From Candidatus Neomicrothrix sp. (GTDB lineage: Bacteria > Actinomycetota > Acidimicrobiia > Acidimicrobiales > Aldehydirespiratoraceae): DNA of 40,520 nucleotides. The stretch covers positions 1 to 40,520 of the forward strand of contig JAFMKU010000015.1 of NCBI GenBank assembly GCA_017852795.1, given 5' to 3'. A program made the position numbers and the translations under genes. Shown in pieces: positions 28,110 through 36,654 of this stretch. How positions within the stretch are numbered: the first letter of the stretch is position 1; each line of letters begins with the position of its first letter. The notes below the pieces were generated by a model. That model did no database searches. It saw nothing but the letters and a program-made list of their open reading frames with translations, and was not told the origin of the DNA.

Positions 28110-29318
28110 TCAGAAACTGGTTGCCTGTCGCAACACCGAAGCGATGAGCGGACCCAGCGCCGCCGATTCAAGCAGGAACCCGTCGTGGCCCTGCGGGCTT
28201 TCGACGATGTGGTAGGCACACGACCCGCCCCCATCTTCGATCAGCTTGTAGATCTCGGCTTGTTGATACGGCGGGTACAGCACGTCGCTGGTGATCGAAG
28301 CGGTAAGCACCGGCATCCGGAAACTTCCCAGCACCTTGGCCAGGCCACCTCGTCCCCGACCGAGATCGTGGAGATCCATTGCCTTGCTGAGCACCAGGAA
28401 CGAGTTGGCGTCGAAACGACGAACCAGTTTCTGTCCGTGGTGATCGAGATACGACTCGACTTGGAAGCGACCCCATTGTTCAAATTCGGTGCGCGGGTCG
28501 TACACCTCTCGGCCGAACCGCGCATCAAAAACTTCGCTCGTCCGATAGGTGATCTGAGAGATTTCGCGAGCCAACGCCAGCCCCTGCGAGGGGCCGTCGC
28601 CGTCTGCGGCGTCGTAGTACCAGCCGTCACGCCACTTGGGGTCTTGCGAGATGGCGAGGCGCTCAACTGCACTCCAGCCAACTTGCATCGGACTGGCACT
28701 CGCCGCGGTCGCGACCGGAACCAGCGAACGAACGTGACGCGGATACATGGCGCCCCATTCGAGCACCTGCATTCCTCCCATCGAACCACCGACCACCGAA
28801 CACCAGGCGCCGAGTCCGAGTTTTTCCATCAACATATACTGAGCCCGGACAATGTCACGGATCGTGACCTGCGGGAACGTCGGCCCGTACGGGCTGCCGG
28901 TTTCGGGGTTGATCGATGATGGACCGGTGCTGCCCTGACAACCACCGAGCACGTTGGAGCAGACCACGAAGAACCGGTCAGTGTCGATGGCCTTGCCGGG
29001 GCCGATCAGGTTGTTCCACCAACCGTCGCTCGGATGACCGGGACCCATCGAACCAGCCGCGTGGGCATCGCCGGTAAGGGCATGGCAGACCAACACCGCG
29101 TTGGACCGATCTTCGTTGAGCGTTCCCCACGTCTCGTAGGCGATGTCGATTTGGGGAAGTACGCCGCCACCTTCAAGCACGAAAGGGCGCTCGCAGCAGA
29201 CCGTGGCAAACTTTCGTTTCCCCACCGGGTCACCCACTCGCCAGGCACCCGACGCCGGCAACGCGGCGGGAAACCGCCGGTCCGGGTCAAAATGCAGAGC
29301 TGGGTTGCCGTCCGTCAC
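28110..29318 (-). CDS. metX: Homoserine O-acetyltransferase
   Basis: MetX acylates homoserine to start methionine synthesis. The 402-residue alpha/beta hydrolase-fold protein has AYETWGTLN, LVCHALTGDAHAAG, the nucleophile elbow GGSMGGMQ, SDVLYPPYQQ with the catalytic Asp and PQGHDGFLLE with the catalytic His. Acetyl rather than succinyl transfer is the family default and cannot be proved from the sequence. The start is GTG 29318 with AGGAG 6 nt upstream and a TAGAAT -10 about 46 nt before it. No metY or S-box riboswitch is visible next to it. fpg follows 24 nt downstream. Confidence 0.95.
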   Translation of the reverse strand: MTDGNPALHFDPDRRFPAALPASGAWRVGDPVGKRKFATVCCERPFVLEGGGVLPQIDIAYETWGTLNEDRSNAVLVCHALTGDAHAAGSMGPGHPSDGWWNNLIGPGKAIDTDRFFVVCSNVLGGCQGSTGPSSINPETGSPYGPTFPQVTIRDIVRAQYMLMEKLGLGAWCSVVGGSMGGMQVLEWGAMYPRHVRSLVPVATAASASPMQVGWSAVERLAISQDPKWRDGWYYDAADGDGPSQGLALAREISQITYRTSEVFDARFGREVYDPRTEFEQWGRFQVESYLDHHGQKLVRRFDANSFLVLSKAMDLHDLGRGRGGLAKVLGSFRMPVLTASITSDVLYPPYQQAEIYKLIEDGGGSCAYHIVESPQGHDGFLLESAALGPLIASVLRQATSF

Positions 29319-29364
29319 GTGGTCTCCTGAACAGAACTGTCATCGGGATCCTCGACCGGTACGC

Positions 29365-29370
29365 ATTCTA
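29365..29370 (-). promoter_or_regulatory. -10 hexamer TAGAAT of metX
   Basis: GCTAGAATG on the minus strand is a good -10 match and would give a leader of about 40 nt containing the AGGAG ribosome-binding site. No convincing -35 is seen at 16-18 nt. Confidence 0.5.
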
Positions 29371-29395
29371 GCAACCGAAGCCTAATTCCGAGCGG

Positions 29396-31087
29396 TCAAG
29401 TCGGATTTCGGCTCCTCCACCAGTCCAGAAGGTCCTCTCGGCCCGCCGACCCGTAGGCCCGCAGCATCACCCGACCGCACTCGTCTCGTTTGCCTTCACG
29501 GGCCAATCGGGCCGCCTCATCCCAAACCGATTCGTCGTTGGGGAGCGGGAGTTCACCAATCAGCGACGCCGACACCCGAACCGATCCCGGGCTCAACGCG
29601 GTGCCTGACGCCGAACCCACCAACAACGCGGTCGCTACCGGTGAAGTCAACAACGCCGCGAACCGCCACAGCGAGGAAACGTCGTGGGGTTCCACCGACA
29701 CCACCGGGGTGACCGGCACGCAGACCCCGGTTTCGTCTGCGAACGCCTCCAGCACCCGGGTTTGGCTCGCCACCAACACTTTGGGGACCAGCCGAGCGGT
29801 GACCCAGTCGCTGACGTCGGGGGCTACCGCATTCAGGTCCACCGTCGGCGCCTCGAACGTCTGCTTGGCGAAGCGGCACTGGCGGGCCCCCCACCGGTTG
29901 GTGAGCGGGTCAATCAGCCCCGAAGTGATCAACTGATACCGGCCCTGGCGATCATCACGAACTGCTCCGACCAGCCCGTAGTAGTGCTGGCGGAACCCTG
30001 CGGTCACTGTCGCCACTTCCGACAGCGTGACCCCGACCGGCCGGTCCAGCGCCGGCACCCCCTCCGAGGAGGCCAACAACGGACCCCAAGACCGGGGGCT
30101 TGGGCGAGGCACCGCGAGTTCGCCTACCCGCACCGTCGGAGGTGCCGCGGCCCGCCGAGATACCAGCGCCACCGTGTCTACCGCCGCCGAGAACGCCCGC
30201 TGTCCCCCGTCAACCCAGAGCGCAACCAGCGGAACGGTGGCTTCTAAACGCTGCCGGACCGGTTCGGCGTCTCGAGCTGCCAATACCGAGGCGGGCTGAA
30301 CCAACGTCATGGTCCCTCCGGGTGCGACACACTCCGACGCGGCGAGGGCAAACGCCGCTGCCTCGTCGACGTAACGACCAACCCCGGCCCAGCGAAGCGC
30401 GATCCGTTCCCGGGCTGCAGCCGATCGGGCTGTTGATCCACGAAGTTGAGAAAGAAACGGTGGGTTTCCAACCACCGCGTCTACCTGACGGGTTCCGAGA
30501 AGTTCCGGATCAAGAAAGTCTCCGGTCAAAAAGTTGTCGTCGGGAAGCGTTTCCTGAGGAACTTGAGCCCAGAGCGCCAACGCCAACCGGGTGGTCGCCA
30601 CCGCCAGCGGATCAATGTCCACCGCGACCAGCCGCGACGCGACGTTGGCGCGTGGGCCAGCCAGCAACTCGGCCGCCGCTAGCAGAAACGCTCCCCCACC
30701 CACCGCAGGGTCAAGCACCCGAGTCTGTTCGTTCCAGCTTGACCCGGTGTTGAGCGTCAACAAAAGCAGGGCTCGAACCACTTCAGGTGGGGTGTGGTAC
30801 ACCCCTTGACGGTGCCGGGCTTCACGGGACAGCACCGCTTCGCGAACCAGACCCGGAAGCCAAGGCCCCCAGCGTTGCAGCAGCCCGTCATCGACCGGAA
30901 CCGCCTGCACTGCCGGATCGGCCGCGATCACTGAACCGTTGATGATCAACGGTTCAGCCCGACCGGAACGGGCACTCACCAACGCCGCCACCGCGGCGAC
31001 CGCACCGGCAGGATCACTGCCGGCACGAGCCAAACGACCGACGACGTCGGCCAGATCCCGATCAGGCGTCGTTCGGATCCAGGTCAA
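29396..31087 (-). CDS. Orphan N6-adenine DNA methyltransferase (NPPF type)
   Basis: The protein (563 residues from the TTG at 31087) has class I methyltransferase motifs in gamma-type order: GVYHTPPEVVRALL (motif X, near 95-108), LDPAVGGGAFLL (SAM-binding motif I, near 125-136), AVDID (motif II) and GNPPF (motif IV, near 207-211), the adenine-N6 signature. A ~300-residue C-terminal part resembles the target-recognition region of type IIG/Eco57I-like enzymes. I see no PD-(D/E)XK nuclease motif and no restriction gene alongside. The start overlaps the helicase 3' end; the TTG at 31087 gives a 26-nt overlap and a TTG at 31126 a longer one, so the true start is uncertain. Target (DNA site or RNA) unknown. 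Confidence 0.82.
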   Translation of the reverse strand: MTWIRTTPDRDLADVVGRLARAGSDPAGAVAAVAALVSARSGRAEPLIINGSVIAADPAVQAVPVDDGLLQRWGPWLPGLVREAVLSREARHRQGVYHTPPEVVRALLLLTLNTGSSWNEQTRVLDPAVGGGAFLLAAAELLAGPRANVASRLVAVDIDPLAVATTRLALALWAQVPQETLPDDNFLTGDFLDPELLGTRQVDAVVGNPPFLSQLRGSTARSAAARERIALRWAGVGRYVDEAAAFALAASECVAPGGTMTLVQPASVLAARDAEPVRQRLEATVPLVALWVDGGQRAFSAAVDTVALVSRRAAAPPTVRVGELAVPRPSPRSWGPLLASSEGVPALDRPVGVTLSEVATVTAGFRQHYYGLVGAVRDDRQGRYQLITSGLIDPLTNRWGARQCRFAKQTFEAPTVDLNAVAPDVSDWVTARLVPKVLVASQTRVLEAFADETGVCVPVTPVVSVEPHDVSSLWRFAALLTSPVATALLVGSASGTALSPGSVRVSASLIGELPLPNDESVWDEAARLAREGKRDECGRVMLRAYGSAGREDLLDWWRSRNPT

Positions 31088-32228
31088 CGAGGTTCGCCAA
31101 CCGTTCGTCGTTCGAGAACATCTCAATGATCGGCATCACACAATCGATGCGTTTTTGCAGCCGACGGATCTCGAGTTCTTCATCCCAAAGCGAAAGCGTC
31201 ACCACCAGACCCTTTTCTCCGGCTCGGGCGGTGCGTCCGGCCCGGTGCAAATACGTCTTGTGGTCACTGGGCGGGTCGTACTGGACCACCACATCCACCT
31301 CGTCGACGTGGATCCCTCGAGCCGCAACATCGGTCGCTACCAGCGTCCGCAGCTTGCCGTTGCTGAAATCCCGAAGCGACTTCTCACGGGTGGTTTGACG
31401 CAGATCCCCGTGGATTGCGGCGGCGTCGATCCCGAGTTCACAAAGATCGGCCGCAAGCCGATCGGCCATCACCTTGGTGCGGGTAAACATGATGCTGCGT
31501 TCGGCTGATCGGGCGATCGAAGCCGCCACTTTGGCTTTGTCCATCTTGTGGACCGCCACAAACCGGTGGGTCATGTGTTCGACCGTCACCTCGTCCGATG
31601 CCACCTCGTGCATCGACGGATCGGTCTGGTACCGCTTGATCAGCGTGTTGACCACCCCGTCGAGAGTGGCAGAAAACAACAAGGTCTGATGGTCGGAGTC
31701 GACGTTGCGCAGGATCCATTCGACCTGCGGTAGGAAACCCATGTCGGCCATACGGTCTGCTTCGTCAACCACCACGTGTTCGACGTCGTTGACCCAGACC
31801 GCTTTGCGTTCGATCAGATCGATCATCCGACCCGGTGTGACCACCACCAGATCCACCCCTTGATCGAGCGCCGCGATCTGCTTTTCGATCGGTGCGCCAC
31901 CGTAGATGGCCAGCACGCTTCGACCCACCGCTTTGGCGGCCGGGGCTAGTTCGTCACACACCTGGTTGGCGAGTTCTCGGGTCGGTACCAGCACGATCCC
32001 GGTGGGACGGTTCGGCTTCGCCTGGTTCATGCGTTGCAGAACCGGAAGCCCGAACGCCAGCGTCTTGCCAGACCCAGTCTTGGCTTTGCCGCAAACATCA
32101 CGACCCGCCAACGCATCGGGGATCGTGAGTTCCTGGACGGGAAAAGGTGAGGTGATGCCCCGCTCGGTGAGCGAAGCAACGATCTCATCGGCAAGTCCCA
32201 GATCCGCGAAAGTTTTTGTGTCAGTCAT
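31062..32228 (-). CDS. DEAD-box ATP-dependent RNA helicase
   Basis: The 388-residue protein is a minimal DEAD-box helicase core. It has a Q-motif region (FADLGL, PFPVQELTIP), AKTGSGKT (motif I), PTRELA (Ia), TPGR (Ib), DEAD (II), SAT (III), ATDVAARGIHVDEVDVVVQYDPP (V region) and HRAGRTARAG (VI). It lacks the basic RNA-binding tails of DeaD/CsdA or RhlE and ends about 40 residues after motif VI. It probably remodels RNA in cold adaptation or ribosome assembly. Its 3' end overlaps the adenine methyltransferase, indicating cotranscription and coupled translation. Confidence 0.95.
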   Translation of the reverse strand: MTDTKTFADLGLADEIVASLTERGITSPFPVQELTIPDALAGRDVCGKAKTGSGKTLAFGLPVLQRMNQAKPNRPTGIVLVPTRELANQVCDELAPAAKAVGRSVLAIYGGAPIEKQIAALDQGVDLVVVTPGRMIDLIERKAVWVNDVEHVVVDEADRMADMGFLPQVEWILRNVDSDHQTLLFSATLDGVVNTLIKRYQTDPSMHEVASDEVTVEHMTHRFVAVHKMDKAKVAASIARSAERSIMFTRTKVMADRLAADLCELGIDAAAIHGDLRQTTREKSLRDFSNGKLRTLVATDVAARGIHVDEVDVVVQYDPPSDHKTYLHRAGRTARAGEKGLVVTLSLWDEELEIRRLQKRIDCVMPIIEMFSNDERLANLVDLDPNDA

Positions 32229-32312
32229 GAAGAGAAGTGCACGCCGGCCGGTTGGGGGATGCCGCTACGTACAGGACCGGTTCCATTCGGAGAGGAAGCC
32301 GATGCCCGCAGA

Positions 32313-32621
32313 CTATCGGCCATCGTGGCGTGCCGTGCCGATCCGGCCATCACGAACGGTGACCCCTTCTTGGTTCAACAACTGTCGTTGCTGATCTTCA
32401 TGGCCAACCAGCAGGCGCCCGTTCGCCGCTACCACCCTCCACCAGGGAAAGTCCGCCTCGGTTCGGCGACCAAGCATCGACCCCACCGCCCGGGCCGCAC
32501 CAGGAAAACCCGCTTCGGCGGCCACCTCGCCGTACGTCACCAAATCACCCGGCCCGAGACCATCCAGCACGTTCGCTACTGCCCGCTCGAAGTCGGTCCA
32601 CCCGGTGCGGTCAACCGACAC
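32313..32621 (-). CDS. Alkyltransferase-like (ATL/MGMT-fold) protein
   Basis: The 102-residue protein matches the C-terminal DNA-binding domain of O6-alkylguanine-DNA alkyltransferases: VTYGEVAAEAGFPGAARAVGSML with the helix-turn-helix and Arg finger, then DFPWWRVVAANGRL. The acceptor motif PCHRV is PWWRV here, so the active Cys is Trp, as in ATL proteins, and the following His is also Trp. ATLs bind alkylated bases and hand them to nucleotide excision repair. The start is GTG 32621, 3 nt after the stop of the cyclase gene, so the two are cotranscribed. Confidence 0.88.
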   Translation of the reverse strand: MSVDRTGWTDFERAVANVLDGLGPGDLVTYGEVAAEAGFPGAARAVGSMLGRRTEADFPWWRVVAANGRLLVGHEDQQRQLLNQEGVTVRDGRIGTARHDGR

Positions 32622-32624
32622 CGG

Positions 32625-33155
32625 TCAGCGGGTGACGCTGACCACCTCGACCGGTTCTTCCATCCCAGGGATGTCGATCCGGCCGACCGGTTTGGTCACA
32701 ATGTCGATGTAGAGATGAGCCATGTCTTCGGCCGGAGCCAACACCTGGTGCGGTTCCGCGATTGCACACAATCGGGCGGCAAGGTTGACCGCCCGGCCGA
32801 TGTAGTCGTCGCCGTCGATCAGGATCACCGGCCCGGTCGTCATACCGGCCCGCAGCGGAAGCGCGGCTCCGGAACGTGTGATCTGATCCTCGATTTCGAC
32901 CACGGCACGAAACAACGGTTCGGGTTCGACCCCGACCAGCATTGCCCCGTCCCCGAGCCATTTGGCGATGCGAACCCCGCGGGCGGAGGCCACGCTGCGC
33001 ACGGCGAGTCGAAACGCCGAAAGCGTTGCCACTGCTTGATCGTCGCCGTGGTTATCGGTGAACGCCGTAAAGCCGGAAAGGTCCAGAAACGCGAACGATC
33101 GAAACACCCTCGTCCCGCGGGCGGGTGGGATATCGCTCATGGTCATGTCGGACAC
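32625..33155 (-). CDS. Class III adenylate/guanylate cyclase domain protein
   Basis: The 176-residue protein is a nearly bare class III nucleotide cyclase domain. The metal-binding residues are Asp25 (FAFLDLSGFT) and Asp69 (KWLGDGAM); Asn124 and Arg128 in GRAVNLAAR are the transition-state residues. Lys65 is at the position of the purine-recognising Lys of adenylate cyclases. There is no sensor, HAMP or membrane domain. It presumably works as a homodimer. In-frame starts at 33155 (GTG), 33146 and 33140 differ by few residues. The ATL gene follows by 3 nt. The product (cAMP or cGMP) is not certain. Confidence 0.87.
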   Translation of the reverse strand: MSDMTMSDIPPARGTRVFRSFAFLDLSGFTAFTDNHGDDQAVATLSAFRLAVRSVASARGVRIAKWLGDGAMLVGVEPEPLFRAVVEIEDQITRSGAALPLRAGMTTGPVILIDGDDYIGRAVNLAARLCAIAEPHQVLAPAEDMAHLYIDIVTKPVGRIDIPGMEEPVEVVSVTR

Positions 33156-33200
33156 ACCCTGACGCTAGCGAACTCGCGGCCACTGCTCACCTTCGGGCCC

Positions 33201-33206
33201 TACAGT
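33201..33206 (+). promoter_or_regulatory. -10 hexamer TACAGT of the serine hydrolase gene
   Basis: TACAGT is followed by 6 nt and ATG 33213, one of the clearest leaderless layouts in the window. Confidence 0.55.
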
Positions 33207-33212
33207 TAGGCA

Positions 33213-34049
33213 ATGTCACCTCTGGCTTGTCTCAGCCACTGGCCCGGGGTTGCGGCCGCCGCCGCGACCGGACCGGGAGGGTTCACCACCCACCACGGCC
33301 CGATCGACCAACCAATGGCGTTGGCGTCGGTGACCAAACTGTTGACCGCGATGGCGGTGCTGGTCGCTCACGAAGAAGGAACGTTGCCCCTTGACGAACC
33401 GGTGACCGATGCCGGAGCGAGCAGCGCCGACCTGCTGGCGCACAGTGCGGGGTTGGCTCCGGACCGACCCGACCAGATCGCCACCATCCGAACCCGCCGC
33501 ATGTACTCGACCGCGGCCTACGACCTGCTCGGGGACCTTGTCGCCAAGCGTTCAGGGATGCCGTTTGTTCGTTACCTGACCGAATCGGTGCTCGACCCGC
33601 TCGGGATGCAGCACACCAGCCTCACCGGATCCCCTGGCGCTGGAGGTTCCGCTTCGGTTTCGGACCTGTTGCGCCTCGCTGAGGCCTGGTGCCAGCCCGT
33701 CCTGATCGACCAGACCACCCTGACCCGGGCCACCACCGTGCATCTACCCGAACTGGCCGGGGTGCTTCCCGGGTTTGGACGCCACACCCCAAACCCGTGG
33801 GGGCTGGGACCCGAAATCCGGGGAAACAAGGTTCCGCATTGGACAAGTCCCTCCAACCACGCCGAAACGTTCGGCCATTTCGGCCAGGCCGGGACGATGC
33901 TCTGGATCGACCCCGTCGCCGAAGTCACCCTCGTGGCGTTATGTACCGAACCGTTTGGGTCGTGGGCGGTAGCCGCCTGGCCGGAACTGTCAACCGCGGT
34001 GCTGACCGCCGCCAACCACGAACGTACGACCCCAACCGTGGATGGTTAG
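33213..34049 (+). CDS. Serine hydrolase, class C beta-lactamase-like
   Basis: The 278-residue protein has the penicillin-binding/class C motif SVTK (Ser39, Lys42), a YSTAAY segment at the place of the YxN motif, and HFGQAGT at the place of the KTG/HxG motif, with LDPLGMQHTSL in between as in EstB and D-aminopeptidase relatives. There is no signal peptide, so it is probably a cytoplasmic esterase or peptidase rather than a secreted beta-lactamase. It is shorter than the ~380 residues usual for the family. Its stop overlaps lgt tail to tail by 4 nt. Confidence 0.88.
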   Translation: MSPLACLSHWPGVAAAAATGPGGFTTHHGPIDQPMALASVTKLLTAMAVLVAHEEGTLPLDEPVTDAGASSADLLAHSAGLAPDRPDQIATIRTRRMYSTAAYDLLGDLVAKRSGMPFVRYLTESVLDPLGMQHTSLTGSPGAGGSASVSDLLRLAEAWCQPVLIDQTTLTRATTVHLPELAGVLPGFGRHTPNPWGLGPEIRGNKVPHWTSPSNHAETFGHFGQAGTMLWIDPVAEVTLVALCTEPFGSWAVAAWPELSTAVLTAANHERTTPTVDG

Positions 34050-34849
34050 TGGTCGCTGGCTTCGGCCGGTCGCCGGCCTCTGGTCACCAACCAGAACCCG
34101 GCCAGGACAATCCCGAGCAGGCTCATCAGAAGGTTGATGCGCAGTCCGCTGACCTCCGTCGCCGGGTCGACTCGCAACGTCTCCAGCCAGAGGCGGGCCA
34201 CCGAATACCCAAGGATGTACACGGCCAACAACGCCCCCCGGCGGAGTTTGCCGGTGCGATCCAACCAGATCAGGAACACCACCAACCCCAGATTCCACAG
34301 CGATTCGTAAAGGAACGTGGGGTGGAACGTCGTGGCGTTCGGGAACCCGGCCCGAGCAGCCCGCAGCCGATCGATCTCAACCGCCCACGGAAGTTCGCTG
34401 GGCCCGCCGAACAGTTCCTGATTGAACCAGTTTCCCCACCGACCGATGGCTTGAGCCAGCGGAAGGCTGGGCACCACCGCGTCAAGCAACCCCGGACGAT
34501 CCCAACCGTTGCGGTGGATCAACCAGAGCGCAGTCAGTACCCCGGCCGCCATTCCACCGGGGATCCCAAGGCCGCCGTGCCAAATCTTGAACGGTTCGGT
34601 CCAGCCTTCGTCGAAACGCCAGTCGGTGATGACGTGGTACAGGCGGGCGCCGATCAGTCCGGCCGGAACCGCCCACAAGGCAATGGTGGAGATGTCTTCA
34701 GGGTCACCGCCGCGGCGTTGCCAACGCCGCTGGCTGAGCGTCACCGCCGCGATCACCCCCAGTGCGATCATCAACCCGTAGGCCCGCAGCGAAATCGGGC
34801 CCAGTTCGAGAACTCCCGAGGATGGACTCGGGATGGATGCCAGCACCAT
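34046..34849 (-). CDS. lgt: Prolipoprotein diacylglyceryl transferase
   Basis: Lgt transfers diacylglycerol from phosphatidylglycerol to the lipobox Cys of prelipoproteins in the cytoplasmic membrane. The 267-residue protein has several transmembrane helices and the family motifs: LRAYGLMIALG at the first helix, HGGLGIPGGM, the signature GRWGNWFNQELFG, HPTFLYES, and a basic C-terminal end. ATG 34849 is chosen because the first helix region follows directly; the frame to 34906 would run into the acyl-CoA dehydrogenase gene. It starts 10 nt after the stop of that gene, so the two share a transcript. Confidence 0.96.
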   Translation of the reverse strand: MVLASIPSPSSGVLELGPISLRAYGLMIALGVIAAVTLSQRRWQRRGGDPEDISTIALWAVPAGLIGARLYHVITDWRFDEGWTEPFKIWHGGLGIPGGMAAGVLTALWLIHRNGWDRPGLLDAVVPSLPLAQAIGRWGNWFNQELFGGPSELPWAVEIDRLRAARAGFPNATTFHPTFLYESLWNLGLVVFLIWLDRTGKLRRGALLAVYILGYSVARLWLETLRVDPATEVSGLRINLLMSLLGIVLAGFWLVTRGRRPAEASDH

Positions 34850-34859
34850 CAGACCAATC

Positions 34860-36641
34860 TCAGTTCGCCAACAGGCGAGTTCTGGCCGTAGCGAGATCTG
34901 CCCCACCGGCGGTCACCGCTGCGAGCAAACCAGGGACCGCCGACAACCGGTTGGTGGCAAAGAACCGGGCCATGACCGCGTGGTCTTCGGCTTGCTCCGG
35001 TCCGAGATCTTTGGCCGCTAACGCACCGTCAGCCAAAATCTGGCCGCCGGTCATCAACGCCATCATGTCGAGATAGGCCGTGGCGCCCGCCAACAGATCG
35101 CCAGGTGCCGACGACGAACGCTCCAGCAGGTAGCTGGTGGCGACGTCTACCGCATCACGAGCTGCTTGCAGGTGAACAGCGACCTCGGCGAGCTCGTCGT
35201 GTCCGTCCAACGCCCGCAGCGTGGCGGCGACCGAGTTCAGATGGTCTCGGATCACGCCACCTTGGCGAAGGCCAAGTTTGCGGCCGACCAGATCGATGGC
35301 CTGAATCCCGTTGGTGCCTTCGTAGATCGGGGCGATTCGGGCGTCTCGGAAATGCTGAGCCGCTCCGGTTTCTTCGACGAAACCCATACCACCGTGAATC
35401 TGCACCCCGACCGAGGTGAGTTCACAACCCAGATCGGTGCACCACGACTTGGATAGTGGGGTGAACAGCGCAGCACGTTCTTCGCCGCGTTGACGGGTGT
35501 CGTCGTCGGCGCCGTGAGTGGCGTAGTCGATGGCTTCAGCGTTGCGGTAGCACAGGCCCCGCATAGCCGCGATCGACGATTTCATGTCGAGCAGCATCCG
35601 CTGGACATCGGGGTGGTCAACAATTTTCGAGTCGGTCCCGGCTTCGGCCCCAACCGCACGACCCTGACGGCGCTCGTGGGCGTACCGCAACGCCTGCTGG
35701 TAGGACCGCTCCGCGATCGCAACCCCTTCGAGACCAACCGAGAGGCGGGCACTGTTCATCATCGTGAACATGCATCGCATGCCCTGGTTCTCTTCACCGA
35801 TCAGATAGCCAATGGCGCCACCGTCGTCCCCGTACTGCATGACACAGGTCGGGCTGGCGTGAATGCCAAGTTTGTGTTCGATGCTCACACAGTGCACGTC
35901 GTTGCGTTCGCCGAGGCTCCCATCGGCCTGCACCAGGACCTTAGGCACCAGAAACAAGCTGATCCCTTTCGTGCCCGGAGGTGAACCGGGGGTGCGAGCC
36001 AACACCAGATGAATGATGTTGTCGGCCACATCGTGCTCACCCCAGGTGATGTAGATCTTCTGGCCGGTGATCCGCCAGGACCCATCACCTACCGGTTCGG
36101 CTTTGGACGTCAACGCCCCCACGTCCGAACCGGCGTGTGGTTCGGTCAGGTTCATGGTGCCGGACCATTCACCGCTAATCATCTTGCGGAGATACAACTC
36201 TTTTTGTTCTTCGCTGCCGTGGTGCAGCAGCGCGTCTATCGCCCCTTGGGTGAGCAGGGGGCAAAGCGAGAAACCCATGTTGGCGCTGGTCAACATCTCC
36301 TGCACCGCGATGCTCAACAGCCACGGGAAACCGCCGCCGCCGTATTCCTCCGGGAAACCGATCCCACCCCAACCCGCGTCAACCATCTGCTGGTAGGCCT
36401 TTTTGAGGCCGGGAGCGGCAGTAACCGAACCGTCCGGGTTGCGTTGCGACCCGACGGTGTCACCGTCACGGTTCGTCGGTGCGACCACTTCATCGAAGAA
36501 ACGGCCGGCTTCTTCAAGCAGACCGTCAACAAGGTCCGGGTCGGCGTGGGCGAACGCTTCGAGGCCAGCGAGCGCATCCAGATCGGCGATGTGACGCAAC
36601 GCAAAGGTGATATCGGCGATGGGGCTGCGGAAATCAGACAT
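34860..36641 (-). CDS. Acyl-CoA dehydrogenase (long ~600-residue type)
   Basis: The 593-residue protein has the acyl-CoA dehydrogenase blocks: WGGIGFPEEYGGGGFPW, MNLTEPHAGSDVGAL and ITGQKIYITWGEHD for FAD and substrate, a middle beta domain, YQQALRYAHERRQGRAVG and the base-containing IYEGTNGIQAIDLVGRKL, where the Glu is the usual catalytic base. A ~110-residue helical C-terminal extension makes it the FadE5-like long type. It probably catalyses the first step of fatty acid beta-oxidation. ATG 36641 has TAGCCT 7 nt upstream. lgt follows after 10 nt. Confidence 0.95.
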   Translation of the reverse strand: MSDFRSPIADITFALRHIADLDALAGLEAFAHADPDLVDGLLEEAGRFFDEVVAPTNRDGDTVGSQRNPDGSVTAAPGLKKAYQQMVDAGWGGIGFPEEYGGGGFPWLLSIAVQEMLTSANMGFSLCPLLTQGAIDALLHHGSEEQKELYLRKMISGEWSGTMNLTEPHAGSDVGALTSKAEPVGDGSWRITGQKIYITWGEHDVADNIIHLVLARTPGSPPGTKGISLFLVPKVLVQADGSLGERNDVHCVSIEHKLGIHASPTCVMQYGDDGGAIGYLIGEENQGMRCMFTMMNSARLSVGLEGVAIAERSYQQALRYAHERRQGRAVGAEAGTDSKIVDHPDVQRMLLDMKSSIAAMRGLCYRNAEAIDYATHGADDDTRQRGEERAALFTPLSKSWCTDLGCELTSVGVQIHGGMGFVEETGAAQHFRDARIAPIYEGTNGIQAIDLVGRKLGLRQGGVIRDHLNSVAATLRALDGHDELAEVAVHLQAARDAVDVATSYLLERSSSAPGDLLAGATAYLDMMALMTGGQILADGALAAKDLGPEQAEDHAVMARFFATNRLSAVPGLLAAVTAGGADLATARTRLLAN

Positions 36642-36648
36642 TGCACGG

Positions 36649-36654
36649 AGGCTA
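36649..36654 (-). promoter_or_regulatory. -10 hexamer TAGCCT of the acyl-CoA dehydrogenase
   Basis: TAGCCT on the minus strand precedes ATG 36641 by 7 nt. It overlaps the last codon and stop of the upstream YihY gene. Confidence 0.5.

Noticed and set aside
27639-28919. 426-codon plus-strand open frame across fpg and metX
   Set aside because: It is antisense to two well-supported enzymes, spans the gap between them and shows no domain.
29319-29395. SAM or other methionine riboswitch upstream of metX
   Set aside because: The leader is only about 40 nt from the TAGAAT box and shows a plain AGGAG site without the multi-stem structure needed.
32259-33209. 316-codon plus-strand open frame over the ATL and cyclase genes
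   Set aside because: Both minus-strand genes carry intact family motifs and near-touching operon spacing; the plus frame is a shadow.
33689-34891. 400-codon plus-strand open frame over the serine hydrolase end and lgt
   Set aside because: It overlaps both genes. The translation is Arg/Pro/Gln-rich without motifs, while lgt has its full signature.
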